DNA of 64,000 nt from an uncultured Bacteroidales bacterium (GTDB taxonomy: Bacteria > Bacteroidota > Bacteroidia > Bacteroidales > Paludibacteraceae), in NCBI GenBank assembly GCA_900319645.1, contig ONPG01000007.1, positions 1-64,000 on the forward strand. The letters are read 5' to 3'. The notes below the pieces were generated by a model that saw only the letters and a program-made list of their open reading frames with translations, did no database searches and was not told the origin of the DNA. Made by a program: the position numbers and the translations under genes. Shown here piece by piece: positions 45,832 through 54,925 of the stretch; within the stretch, counting starts at the first letter, position 1, and each line of letters starts with the position of its first letter.

Positions 45832-46991
45832 AATTCAGGGTTGAGAATATCTCTGTCTTTGTATATTTGGAAATAAAGTTCTGTTTTCTGGTCGTCTTCG
45901 GCATCGGTATAGATTGTGCCGATCGTCTGTTTGGTCTCCACTTTGTCGCCTTGCTTGACGCTGAGTTTGCTCAGGTTGGAATAAACGGTCCGGTAGTTAC
46001 CGTGTTGGATAATCACAGCGTACGTGCCTGCCACCAGGAAACAACTGGTCACTTCGCCTTTGTAAACGGCGCGTGCTTTGCTGCCTGCTGTCGTTTGCAG
46101 ATACACACCCTTGTTGTCTATTGTCACGTGCTGATAGACAGGATGTTGCTGCTTGCCGAAATGCCCGCTTATCATTCCTTTCTCTATAGGCCACGGCAAT
46201 CGCCCTTTGTTGGCCTCGAATCCGCCGGCTACCAACTGCTGCTCTTTGGTCAGCGTCGTCTTGGTGGCTGCCTGTTTGCGAACCATATCGTCGATTTTCT
46301 TGTTCAGCTCGTTCACTTTCTTTTGCTTCTGCTGAATCTGCTTGTTCAGGTCTTTCTCCTTGCTCTTCAGCTGATTGAGCATCGTTTTCTGCTTGCGTTC
46401 GTCACGTTGCAGGTTGTCCTGCTCGCGTTTGCGCGAACTGAGCGCCGCCTGTTTGTCACTCTTGTTGGCTTGTAGCAACTCGTTCTGCAGGTCTATATCC
46501 GCTTGTGTGTTCTCGATGCGTGCCACTTGCTGCTGACGGAAATGGGCAAACTCCTGCAGATAGCGTGCTCGGCGTGCCAACTGCTGAAAACTGTCGCTGC
46601 TGAGCAGGAACAGCAACGGAGATTGCTGCATTCGTGCATAATGCGTCTGTCTGGCCATCTCCGCGTAGTCGTTCTTGTATCGCTCCAATACGTGTTGGAG
46701 TGAATCACGGCGACCGTTCAACCGACGCATCTCCCGGTTCAAGGCCGTGATCTCGCGGTCAAGTGTGTTGATGAGTTTGCGCTGGCTCTTGATATTCTGA
46801 CCGATAAGCTGCAGTTTGTTCATCGTTGCACTCTCGTCACGTTTGGTCTGCTTGAGCATTTTGTTGGTCTGCTCTATCTCTTCCTGCAGTTTTTTCTGTT
46901 GTTTCTGCAGGTCCTTGATATCATCAGCAGCCAGAACGGGAACGCAAAGCATAACCGCTAACAATAATCCTATAACTTTCAATCTGTTCAT
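45816..46991 (-). CDS. EnvC-like coiled-coil protein with degenerate LytM domain (391 aa)
   Basis: A signal peptide (residues 1-22, ending LAA) is followed by about 230 residues of coiled coil (KQQKKLQEEIEQTNKMLKQT). A C-terminal LytM/M23 domain runs from about residue 270 (KGMISGHFGKQQHP, IIQHGNYRTVYSNL). The zinc ligands are not intact: the HxxxD motif after GHFG and the final HxH (here ELYFQI) are missing. It should therefore be non-catalytic and activate a cell-wall amidase, as EnvC does. It follows the DUF4292 and TPR genes, a conserved Bacteroidales order. Confidence 0.87.
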   Translation of the reverse strand: MNRLKVIGLLLAVMLCVPVLAADDIKDLQKQQKKLQEEIEQTNKMLKQTKRDESATMNKLQLIGQNIKSQRKLINTLDREITALNREMRRLNGRRDSLQHVLERYKNDYAEMARQTHYARMQQSPLLFLLSSDSFQQLARRARYLQEFAHFRQQQVARIENTQADIDLQNELLQANKSDKQAALSSRKREQDNLQRDERKQKTMLNQLKSKEKDLNKQIQQKQKKVNELNKKIDDMVRKQAATKTTLTKEQQLVAGGFEANKGRLPWPIEKGMISGHFGKQQHPVYQHVTIDNKGVYLQTTAGSKARAVYKGEVTSCFLVAGTYAVIIQHGNYRTVYSNLSKLSVKQGDKVETKQTIGTIYTDAEDDQKTELYFQIYKDRDILNPELWIAK

Positions 46992-47016
46992 CTTTCAGTT
47001 TTCCACTTTCAGTTTC

Positions 47017-47598
47017 CTACAGCCATTTGCTGATATCAATCTTTGTGTACCGGGATTTCGGCAGTTGCGCGATACGAAGCGGCACATCTGTCTGGCGTTC
47101 CGGATAAGTGATGGTCAACTCGTATAGGTCATCGCCGTACGCGTATGTCAGCCGGGCTTTTTCGCTGCCTGTCGGCAGTTCGGCGGAGCAAATTTGTTGC
47201 AGGGTCTCCCAGCTGAGCGAAGGACTCAACTTGCGGTTGAGTGCATCGTAACTCGCGGAAGCGTATTGACCCTGTATCTTGTCAAAACCGGTTACTTCCT
47301 CCGGCGTAGCCTCCAGACGCATCATCTCAATGCCGAAGAGCGGCATCACACTGATCACCAGCAATGAATCGCGTACCACCTGCAGCGTCGCATTAGCTGC
47401 GATTCGGTTGTCCGGGGTCTGCACAACAATACGTGCACCTTGTATCAGACAGGTGTGCCACGTGGGAACAACCTTTTCCTCAACGACCGTTTGTGTTGCT
47501 TTTTTCTTCACGCCGCAACCCGCTATCAGCACGGCTGCTAACAATAATCCTATAAACTTAAATCCTTTCACTTTCACCTTTCCCCTTTCCGTTTTCAT
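47017..47598 (-). CDS. DUF4292 lipoprotein (193 aa)
   Basis: The lipobox VLIAGC lies near residue 28 and beta-rich sequence follows (IVVQTPDNRIAANATLQVV, LLVISVMPLFGIEMMRLEAT). It matches DUF4292 proteins, which resemble lipoprotein carriers or outer-membrane assembly proteins; the exact role is not known. The first nine residues (MKTERGKVK) come from a 7-nt repeat region, so translation may start at the GTG before KGFKFIG. It overlaps the TPR gene by 4 nt. Confidence 0.83.
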   Translation of the reverse strand: MKTERGKVKVKGFKFIGLLLAAVLIAGCGVKKKATQTVVEEKVVPTWHTCLIQGARIVVQTPDNRIAANATLQVVRDSLLVISVMPLFGIEMMRLEATPEEVTGFDKIQGQYASASYDALNRKLSPSLSWETLQQICSAELPTGSEKARLTYAYGDDLYELTITYPERQTDVPLRIAQLPKSRYTKIDISKWL

Positions 47599-48578
47599 CT
47601 TTCATTTTTCACCTTCTTCAGGTGTGCTTCTATCTCCGCTCGGGCTGCTTCGGTGGTGTTCCTCAGGGCTTTCTCCAGATAGAACAACGCCAGTTGGTCT
47701 TGACCTTGCAGGTGCATGATCCACCCGTAGGTGTCCAGATAAACAGGGTTCTCCGGCTCCTCGCGGATGGTTATCTGGCTCAACTGCTCTGCCTTGCGCA
47801 AGTCTCCCTTGTGCGTGGCAAGCAGGTAGGCGTAGTTATTCATTACCATCAGATTGCCCGGGTCGATTCTCAGCACACGCTCGTACATCTCGTACAACTC
47901 CTTGGCGCGTGTGCCTGTCCTTTCCATGAGCTCAATACGGTAGAGCAGAAACTGCACATTCGTCGGCTCGTTTTCCAGCCATTTATCTACTTCCGCAATC
48001 GCTTTCTTCGGTTTGCCCCATACGGCATAAGTGCTGGTCCGGTTATAAGCACTATAGACGTCGTAACCGCGGATAGCATCTATCTCGTCCTGTATAGCCA
48101 GGGCTTTCTTGCATTGTGCATTTGCTACATACAGCCGCCTCAGTTGTTCTAACAGTTCCTCGTTCTTGGGGTTCACTTGGTGGGCTTTCTCCAACACACG
48201 CAGGGCTTCCGCTCTTCCTTCGGCCGTTTTCTGAGCCATGAGTACGGCAAAATAGCGATACCACTGGTCGTACGGATCGTTTCTGAATGCTCGCTCAAAA
48301 GCATCAAAAGCCCGTTTGCTGTCGCCTAACGCATCGTACATAACTCCTAACAATCCCTGGGTCTCGCCGTCCTGAGGGTTGAGTTGTTCGCAGAATCTCA
48401 GCAACACCATCGCCTCGGGATAGCGCTCCTCGCGGATGGCTTGCTTGGCAGCGTACCAATAATAGGTAAACTGCTGCTGTCGCTCTACGCTCAGCGTGCT
48501 TTTCTCGCTCTGCTTCGGTGCTCCCCACAAAGGGAGAGTGGCTAATGCTATTAATATAATACCAATATATTTCTTCAT
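47595..48578 (-). CDS. Exported tetratricopeptide-repeat protein (327 aa)
   Basis: A signal peptide of about 19 residues (ALATLPLWG) precedes about seven to eight TPR units. Examples are YPEAMVLLRFCEQLNPQDGE, LGDSKRAFDAFERAFRNDPY, AEALRVLEKAHQVNPKNEEL and LALFYLEKALRN. TPR scaffolds bind partner proteins. The order dut, TPR, DUF4292, EnvC is conserved in Bacteroidales and points to an envelope role. The stop overlaps the DUF4292 start by 4 nt. Confidence 0.88.
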   Translation of the reverse strand: MKKYIGIILIALATLPLWGAPKQSEKSTLSVERQQQFTYYWYAAKQAIREERYPEAMVLLRFCEQLNPQDGETQGLLGVMYDALGDSKRAFDAFERAFRNDPYDQWYRYFAVLMAQKTAEGRAEALRVLEKAHQVNPKNEELLEQLRRLYVANAQCKKALAIQDEIDAIRGYDVYSAYNRTSTYAVWGKPKKAIAEVDKWLENEPTNVQFLLYRIELMERTGTRAKELYEMYERVLRIDPGNLMVMNNYAYLLATHKGDLRKAEQLSQITIREEPENPVYLDTYGWIMHLQGQDQLALFYLEKALRNTTEAARAEIEAHLKKVKNER

Positions 48579-48586
48579 TCTTTTCT

Positions 48587-48620
48587 CCTCTCTTCACCCC
48601 TTGTGGGGGAGGTCGGGTGG
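48587..48620. repeat. GC-rich palindromic element between TPR gene and dut
   Basis: CACCCCTTGTGGGGGAGG followed by TCGGGTGGGGG. It is of the same type as the elements inside dapB and tsaD, here in an intergenic position. Confidence 0.7.
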
Positions 48621-48623
48621 GGG

Positions 48624-49058
48624 TTATTTCCTGCCTGAGTGTCCGAAACCGCCGGCTCCGCGTTCTGTTTCGCTCAGTTCGCTCACTTCCACCACTTCGG
48701 GTGTCTCGTGTCTGGCGATGACCATTTGGCAGATGCGCTCACCCGGTTCTATCGTCTGCGGCTCCCCGCTGAGGTTGATGAGTATAACACCCACTTCGCC
48801 GCGGTAGTCCGCATCAATAGTGCCCGGTGTGTTCAGTACGGTCAGGCCGCGTTTCAATGCCAGACCGCTCCGCGGACGTATTTGCGCTTCGTAGCCGGCT
48901 GGCAGTTCGATAAACAATCCCGTTGGGATAAGTCTGCGCTCCATAGCTTGCAGCGTAACCGGCTCGCTCAGGTTGCAGCGGATATCCATTCCTGCTGCTT
49001 GCTCGCTCTCATACCGCGGTAGCGGATTCGTACTCTTATTAATAATTTTCAATTCCAT
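48624..49058 (-). CDS. dut: dUTP diphosphatase
   Basis: The five dUTPase motifs are present: [40 protein letters not shown] and [11 protein letters not shown]. The trimeric enzyme hydrolyses dUTP to dUMP and keeps uracil out of DNA. It is 144 aa, the normal length. Confidence 0.96.
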   Translation of the reverse strand: MELKIINKSTNPLPRYESEQAAGMDIRCNLSEPVTLQAMERRLIPTGLFIELPAGYEAQIRPRSGLALKRGLTVLNTPGTIDADYRGEVGVILINLSGEPQTIEPGERICQMVIARHETPEVVEVSELSETERGAGGFGHSGRK

Positions 49059-49172
49059 AATATTGGTGTTGCGTTAATCGTGTCGCATATGTCTATATCT
49101 TATTGATATATAGTTATTTATGAAGATGTTTGTATTTTTCGATTTGATTTGAAATGTTTTTTATGTTTATTT

Positions 49173-49294
49173 CTTTGAGTGCTTTTACTCGTTAGAGTTG
49201 TACAAATTGGTAGTAAAAACTGTCTGGAAGCTTGCTTACAAGCAGGTTTTAGTGGCAATTTGTACAAGGAGCAACGCTCCTAAAGCACTCAAAG
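49173..49294. other. Nested inverted repeats in the dut/lipid-kinase gap
   Basis: The gap 49059-49354 has no gene but holds an ordered structure. Outer arms are CTTTGAGTGCTTTTA (49173-49187) and TAAAGCACTCAAAG (49281-49294). Middle arms are TTGTACAAATTG (49198-49209) and CAATTTGTACAA (49256-49267). The inner hairpin is GCTTG-CTTA-CAAGC (49230-49243), and GGAGC-AAC-GCTCC (49268-49280) is a side hairpin. It could be a structured RNA or a small non-autonomous mobile element. Confidence 0.65.
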
Positions 49295-49354
49295 GGTTTT
49301 ATCTGTTTTTGTCTAAAATTAACGCATCACTACTAATTCCATAATTATCAAATA

Positions 49355-50248
49355 TCAAAACCTTTTCTCCACAAGCACCCTCAGCCCGTCTTCCACCATG
49401 CGAATATGAATATCTTTCTCCATCTCCACGGGGTCTCCGTCAATGTGGAAAGGTGCCACGCTCTCGCGTTCCAGCGTCACTTCCCGTGCACGAAGCGTGT
49501 CCATGAAATGGCTGCTGTCGATGCTGCCCGCGAACAGCCTGAGTGCCAGACTTGCGCTGCCTAAGATGGCGTGGCTCGACATCAGCATGATATCCATTTG
49601 TCCGTCCTGTACACTCGCTTTGGGTGCTATGCGCGCTTCGTATCCCCACTGGTTCGCGTTTGCAAACGTGATCAGAAACGCTTTGTGCGTCACGTCCAAA
49701 CCGTCGCCTACGATGCGGTAGTTCTGCGGAGTGTAGTTGATCACGTCTTTGAGGATATTCTCCAGATAAGTGATAAACCCGCGTTTGCTGCTTCCTGCGA
49801 AATGGTCTGCTATCACCGCATCAAATCCTGTGCCACACGTGCTGACGAACAGATGTCCGTTCGCCAAACCGTAGTCCACACTGATGGGTTCCGAGTGATT
49901 GAGCATCTCGATTGCTTTCTGCGGTCTTACTGGGATATTCAGGTGTCGCGCAAAACCGTTGCCGCTTCCCATCGGAATAATTCCCAAAGCGGTCGGTGTG
50001 TCTCTCAGCCCTCGTGCCACCTCGTTCACTGTCCCGTCGCCGCCTACCGCTACCACGGCGTCAAAGCCCATATGGGCATATTGACGCGCCATTTCGGTAG
50101 CGTGGCCTGCATATTCGGTGAAGGCGATATTGGGCAACCATTGTTTGCTGTCCAGTGTCTGCATGATCAACTTGGGCAACTTGCGCTTGGTTGCTTGTGT
50201 CTCCTTCCCGCCGGAGATAGGGTTGATGATAAATGCGATATTCTTCAT
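49355..50248 (-). CDS. Diacylglycerol/lipid kinase family protein (YegS-like)
   Basis: MKNIAFIINPISGGKET at the start, VAVGGDGTVNEVARG and IIPMGSGNGFARHLNIP are the hallmark motifs of the DAGK catalytic domain. FHIDGDPV near the end is also typical. It would phosphorylate a lipid with ATP. Three extra codons (MII) are open upstream but belong to the ATTATCA repeat; Met4 is preferred. Confidence 0.93.
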   Translation of the reverse strand: MKNIAFIINPISGGKETQATKRKLPKLIMQTLDSKQWLPNIAFTEYAGHATEMARQYAHMGFDAVVAVGGDGTVNEVARGLRDTPTALGIIPMGSGNGFARHLNIPVRPQKAIEMLNHSEPISVDYGLANGHLFVSTCGTGFDAVIADHFAGSSKRGFITYLENILKDVINYTPQNYRIVGDGLDVTHKAFLITFANANQWGYEARIAPKASVQDGQMDIMLMSSHAILGSASLALRLFAGSIDSSHFMDTLRAREVTLERESVAPFHIDGDPVEMEKDIHIRMVEDGLRVLVEKRF

Positions 50249-50281
50249 AATTATCAATTCTCAATTGTCAATTATCAATTA
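50249..50281. repeat. 7-nt tandem repeat (ATTATCA)
   Basis: About four to five units of the ATTATCA / AATTGTC type fill the junction between the lipid kinase and the M6 protease; the last bases include the protease stop codon. Confidence 0.85.
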
Positions 50282-53200
50282 ACCCTCGTTCCCGTGAGTG
50301 TATATACTGCTTCGCCGCGAACAATCACTATTTGTCCGTTGCGGATGGCTTTCTTCGCCGCAGGCTCCGAGCCTACTTTTTCTGTGGAGGTGCCCGTTCC
50401 TTGACAATCGGTTGTCGTGGTGTAGAAGGTCACAATGCTCTTGCCGTTACCCTCTGCCAACACGCTGATCGATGCAATATAGGCGCGCTTGGTGGTGGTC
50501 TCAATAGTGATCGTGTTGGTCTCTACGGCGTTCTCGGCCTCAAAAGTAATGTCGCTATCCGGTGCCTGGCTTCCCAGCGATGTCTCGCCGGCTGTAACCT
50601 CCAGCTTGCCGGTGTCGGAGCCGTATTGAGAAGCGTTGATCTTCACAGCGGTTACTTTCGCGGTAGAGGCTAATGTCAGGGTGAGACTGCCGGTAGCTTT
50701 ACTGCTGCCTAATTTGGCTCCGGCTACACCGGCATATACTTTCGTGCCTTCGTACGAAGCAATACCATTTTCGCTTGCAACAATGTCTGTTCTTATGTTG
50801 CTCGATTCGCTGTTTTTGTCCTGATCGGCTGTCTTGAAGGTCACAGATGCCACTTCGCTCTCGCCTCCGCCTTCTACTTCCTGGCTGTAGCTATAAACGG
50901 CGTAGTAGTCCTGATCTTGACTTACCGTGAAATCGTTCACCCAGCTCTTGGCTTCCCGATTGTCCTCTGCCAATTCTGCTGTCCACCAGCCTGCAAAGCT
51001 GTATTTGTCGCACGGAGCGGTCATCGATTCGGGCTTCTCAGCGCTCTCGCCTTCGTATAACTCCTGCGTGCTGAGGGTCTCGCCGTTGTTGATGAAGCGC
51101 ACGGTGTATTTCTCTTTCACCTCGAAGACTACGTTAATCGTGCTGACGCCTTCGCTCTTCTTGGCGTAAGTCACGGTCTTGGCTGTCTGGTCAATAACTG
51201 CGCCTGCTACGCCTGTCTGCGTGATCTCTTTGAATTGGTAACCCTCAGCCGGAGTAGCTGTGACGGTCACGGTTACTGCGCCACCGCAAGTACTCAACTC
51301 GCCGAAATAATCCAAACTGAACGAGCCGTGGCTTGTCGTGCCTTTGTTTACGGTCACAGCACTTGTGCACGGTTCGCAACTCGGCGAAGTGGTGTAATAA
51401 GTCGTGCTGCCCGTTCCGCCTGCCGACCATGTGAACGTAATGGCATCCAGATACATAGCGCCGCTGTTCGAACAAACGCCCACATAGCTGTAGTCGCCAT
51501 CAATCACCAATTCTGTGCTTGTACCGCAAACAATCGTGCCGAGCAATTCGTCGGAAGCATCGCCATACAAGTCTGTTGCGCTAGAATAAGCACTATTCTT
51601 GCCATATACATTCAATGTACGTCCACTTGCGGTGTTGCTATTCCAACTAACGGTCACTTTCGTTACCATTCCGCCGGAAGTGGTGGTTACAATGCCTGAG
51701 TTGTTATTATTTGAACGCAGTTGAATAGCATTGTTGCCGCCTGCGCTGTTACCTGCATAAACGGCATCTGAACTTACCGATTTACCGCTCCAGTTTCCAT
51801 AGCTTGTTCCTGTGACACCTGTCGTTGCGCGTGTTAATTGGTCCTCTACCGAAGTACTGCCGCCTTCGCCTTCTTCTGCATACGAATAGGCTGCATAGTA
51901 ATCCTGATTTTGGGTTGCGGTAAAGTTCGTTACGAAACTCGGCTTCTCGGTCACGTCGTCTGCCAATACTGTGCTCAGCCATCCGGCGAAGGTGTAACCC
52001 TCGCAAGCCGAAGGAGTTGCCGGAACATTCGGTTGCTGACCTTGTTTCACGCTCTGAGCTGTGCCTACCAACGCGCCGTTGTTATAGAAACGGATAGTGT
52101 AAGTCGGCAGAGCGGTGATAGTGATCTCGTAAGTTGCGGTCTTGCCTTCGTAAGTAACCGTCACGGTCTGCTGACCGATAGTACTCATATCCGGCGTCGA
52201 AACGCTGGTCGGAACAACGGTCTTGCTGTCACAGCCGTCATAATTAGCGGTAACAACTAATCCCTCATACGTAAACGCTTCGCCTTCCGTGAATGCTTTC
52301 TTTACATTCGTCGTGTTCAGCGTAATATTCGTCAACTCACCCACACACGGCGGAGTGCAACTCGTCGTGTAGTCGCTGTAACTTACTCCGCCGCCTGTTG
52401 TGAGGCTAATCGAATTGACATAAATAGAGTTGGTAGTACAATTCACCACGATAGACGCACTTCCCGTTACGCTTGCAAACTCAAACTCCAAATCGCGCAA
52501 AGAAGTTCCTCCTGTGTTGGTCACGTCTTGCGACACTTTGGTCGAGCCGATAGTGACATCTATACTTCCTGCGCCGTTCTTGGAGTTGGTACAGTAGTTA
52601 ACCACAGCCTTCGTTACTCCGCTGAACGATTTGCTGGTTGACGCGCCTGCGCCCGTGGCACCTGTGGTCACCTGTACGCCTTGGTTAGCGGTATATTGGT
52701 TGCCGTCTTTTGTGCCCTTCCATGTGCCGGTGCTTTCTGCCCAACTCTTGTTGGTAAAGGTGTATGTGTTGACTTCACTTCCGCCGCCTTCGCCTTGCGT
52801 TGCAAACACAGCATAGAATGTCGTTTGGCTGGCTGCGTCGCCTGTCTGAACGAATGCCGGAGCCACGCTTGCGTGTTCATAATTGGCGGTCTTTGTCCAT
52901 CCTACAAACACTTTCCCGTCGCATCCTTCCGGCTCATTCTCCGGCAGGACAACCGATCCGGCAGTAATAGTTTGTGCAAACTGCACGCCGTTTGCCATCC
53001 ACGTCAGCGTCACTTGCGCTTTGCCTTCCGCCATAATCGCTACATCGTCCGTCACTTTCTCAATGCGGAACTCGTTCGTGCCGGCGTTATACGTAAATCC
53101 TTCGCCATAAACCAGCTCATTGTTCGTTCCCATCTCCACGGTCCAGCAACTCGGATCTGCCAGCGTGTAACCTGCTGCAGGAGTAATCGTCAGACTCAAA

Positions 53201-54822
53201 GCGGTATTGTATGCCACTACGCCGTCTGCCGGATAAGTACAATGCTCGCCTAACAACTCATAACTGCACTCAGTCTTTTGCTGACCGCCGTTGTATTTGA
53301 ACGTGATATTGCTTCCGCTCTTGGTGATCTCGGTTAACGCGTGACCGCTTATCGGCGTATAACTGCGCACGCTGCTTCCATACGGATACGTATCTCCTGC
53401 TGCGCCGTAGTCACTTGTCTTGCCGTCTGCCGGCACAATCGTGTATTTGGGACTGCCTGCCGTGTTGTTGGGCTCGTTGTTGGTCCAAGCCGACGAATTG
53501 AAATTGATTTTCCAAACTAACATGCCGCTTGTTGGAATAAATGCATCCCAGCCTTGCTTTTGGCGGTTCTCGATATAATAGTTTACACCTGCTGTTGTAG
53601 CGGTCTGCAGTTTGTTGGCAGAGTTGATCTGGTAGCTCTGATAACCCGTTGTGCCGTTGGGTAACAAGGTGATATTCTTTCCCTCTGTAGCCAGATTTAC
53701 AGGAGTAACCCAGCCGAAGAATTGTTTCTGCCACGGGTCGTAGTTAGGAGGGCAGTGGCCGTCGCCGTTATAACTGCCGGCATCCATAATGTTCCATGCG
53801 CCCGGAGTAACGCCGTTCTTGTAGTTCGTTCCGTATTTTGTGTCGTACAGATCCGGCAGACCCATTACGTGGCCGAACTCATGACACAGCGTACCTATTC
53901 CGCCGAGGCTCGATCCGCTCAACTCGCTGGACATGGCATAGTTGTCCAGTTTCTTGCCGTCTATTGTGCATTGTGCCTTCGTGTATGTGCAATAACCATA
54001 AGAAATAGCACTTTGTACCGACCAGTTATGAGGCCAGATGGTAGTGGCTGCGCCGCCGTCTGCCTGACCTTTGCCCGCGTAGATAACATACACGAAATCC
54101 ACGTAACCGTCGCTGTCCGAATCGTAATCGGCAAAGTTCAAACCGCTATACTGCTGGTTTGCCAATATACATGCCTCTGCCACGGCATCGGTTGCGTGTT
54201 GGTCGTCGCCTTCGTCCTCTTCCGGATCACCCGTGTCTTTGTCTGTTCCGTAATATGCTACATTTCTGCTCAACGTCACAGGACCATACACATCAAACTG
54301 CGGACGGTAACTGCCGTTCGATTGATCCGCAAAATACTGTGCTGCAGAGCCGTAGTTCTTGCTACTGTATTTGTTGACCGTGCAGTTCGTCGAGTTGCAT
54401 AACTCGTCAAACACAGCCTGCGTGTGGCTGCTTTGCATAGCGTCATCTTTGAAATTGACTAAAATAACCACGCCTTTTGGAGCTAAGTTCGGCTCTGTGC
54501 CTACTTCCTGCGGCGCGCGACGTGCACTCTTGCGAGCTTTGACTGCGGCATGGCGGGCCTTGGCCACCTCGGCGCTCGGCACTTCGCCTGCTTCCACCCA
54601 CCAGCCTTCGGCATTCTGCTTCACACGCTTGCCCTCGCGGTTGATGCTGTAGTGGTAAAACTCATCACCTACGTGACGGATCTCAATCGTACTGCCGTCC
54701 GGTTGTTCCATCTTCAGCCATCCCGGATAAGCCGGAACTGCCAGTACATTACTTGTCGCTAAACTGATACATACCATCAGAGCGAACATTCCTTTCCATA
54801 AAGAAATAATTCCTTGTTTCAT
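50275..54822 (-). CDS. Secreted M6-family metalloprotease, multidomain (1515 aa)
   Basis: The signal peptide is at residues 1-26 (start MKQGIISLWKG, cleavage near VLAVPAYPGW). A frame open 28 codons further upstream is repeat DNA (WTMDNGQWT) and is not used here. The M6 catalytic domain covers about 90-510 with zinc motif HEFGHVMGLPD (near 312) and YDSDSDGYVDFVYVIYAG. Next come an InlB-like module (TLTWMANGVQFAQTI), jelly-roll-like modules with repeated YCTNSKNGAGSID-type segments, and a Big_3-like domain. Further InlB-like units (FAGWLSTVLADD, FAGWWTAELAED) and the shared terminal tail (KAIRNGQIVIVRGEAVYTL, GTRVN) follow. It is an exported endopeptidase; the substrates are unknown. Confidence 0.92.
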   Translation of the reverse strand: MKQGIISLWKGMFALMVCISLATSNVLAVPAYPGWLKMEQPDGSTIEIRHVGDEFYHYSINREGKRVKQNAEGWWVEAGEVPSAEVAKARHAAVKARKSARRAPQEVGTEPNLAPKGVVILVNFKDDAMQSSHTQAVFDELCNSTNCTVNKYSSKNYGSAAQYFADQSNGSYRPQFDVYGPVTLSRNVAYYGTDKDTGDPEEDEGDDQHATDAVAEACILANQQYSGLNFADYDSDSDGYVDFVYVIYAGKGQADGGAATTIWPHNWSVQSAISYGYCTYTKAQCTIDGKKLDNYAMSSELSGSSLGGIGTLCHEFGHVMGLPDLYDTKYGTNYKNGVTPGAWNIMDAGSYNGDGHCPPNYDPWQKQFFGWVTPVNLATEGKNITLLPNGTTGYQSYQINSANKLQTATTAGVNYYIENRQKQGWDAFIPTSGMLVWKINFNSSAWTNNEPNNTAGSPKYTIVPADGKTSDYGAAGDTYPYGSSVRSYTPISGHALTEITKSGSNITFKYNGGQQKTECSYELLGEHCTYPADGVVAYNTALSLTITPAAGYTLADPSCWTVEMGTNNELVYGEGFTYNAGTNEFRIEKVTDDVAIMAEGKAQVTLTWMANGVQFAQTITAGSVVLPENEPEGCDGKVFVGWTKTANYEHASVAPAFVQTGDAASQTTFYAVFATQGEGGGSEVNTYTFTNKSWAESTGTWKGTKDGNQYTANQGVQVTTGATGAGASTSKSFSGVTKAVVNYCTNSKNGAGSIDVTIGSTKVSQDVTNTGGTSLRDLEFEFASVTGSASIVVNCTTNSIYVNSISLTTGGGVSYSDYTTSCTPPCVGELTNITLNTTNVKKAFTEGEAFTYEGLVVTANYDGCDSKTVVPTSVSTPDMSTIGQQTVTVTYEGKTATYEITITALPTYTIRFYNNGALVGTAQSVKQGQQPNVPATPSACEGYTFAGWLSTVLADDVTEKPSFVTNFTATQNQDYYAAYSYAEEGEGGSTSVEDQLTRATTGVTGTSYGNWSGKSVSSDAVYAGNSAGGNNAIQLRSNNNNSGIVTTTSGGMVTKVTVSWNSNTASGRTLNVYGKNSAYSSATDLYGDASDELLGTIVCGTSTELVIDGDYSYVGVCSNSGAMYLDAITFTWSAGGTGSTTYYTTSPSCEPCTSAVTVNKGTTSHGSFSLDYFGELSTCGGAVTVTVTATPAEGYQFKEITQTGVAGAVIDQTAKTVTYAKKSEGVSTINVVFEVKEKYTVRFINNGETLSTQELYEGESAEKPESMTAPCDKYSFAGWWTAELAEDNREAKSWVNDFTVSQDQDYYAVYSYSQEVEGGGESEVASVTFKTADQDKNSESSNIRTDIVASENGIASYEGTKVYAGVAGAKLGSSKATGSLTLTLASTAKVTAVKINASQYGSDTGKLEVTAGETSLGSQAPDSDITFEAENAVETNTITIETTTKRAYIASISVLAEGNGKSIVTFYTTTTDCQGTGTSTEKVGSEPAAKKAIRNGQIVIVRGEAVYTLTGTRVN

Positions 54823-54836
54823 TATTTTTATTTTGG

Positions 54837-54925
54837 TTGTTTGGTTATTTGTCCATTGTCCATTGTCCATTGTCCATCGTCCATCGTACTTTCTCCCCTT
54901 GTACATTGTACATCGTCCCCTTGTA
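54837..54925. repeat. 7-nt repeat (GTCCATT) array, partly coding
   Basis: GTCCATT or GTCCATC occurs about five times, then GTAC-CTTGT type units. The minus-strand reading gives WTMDNGQWTMDK, which extends the second M6 protease. Confidence 0.9.

Noticed and set aside
54823-54906. Upstream extension of the 1515-aa M6 protease start
   Set aside because: It is encoded by GTCCATT repeats and would place the signal peptide internally; Met at 54822 gives a normal signal peptide.
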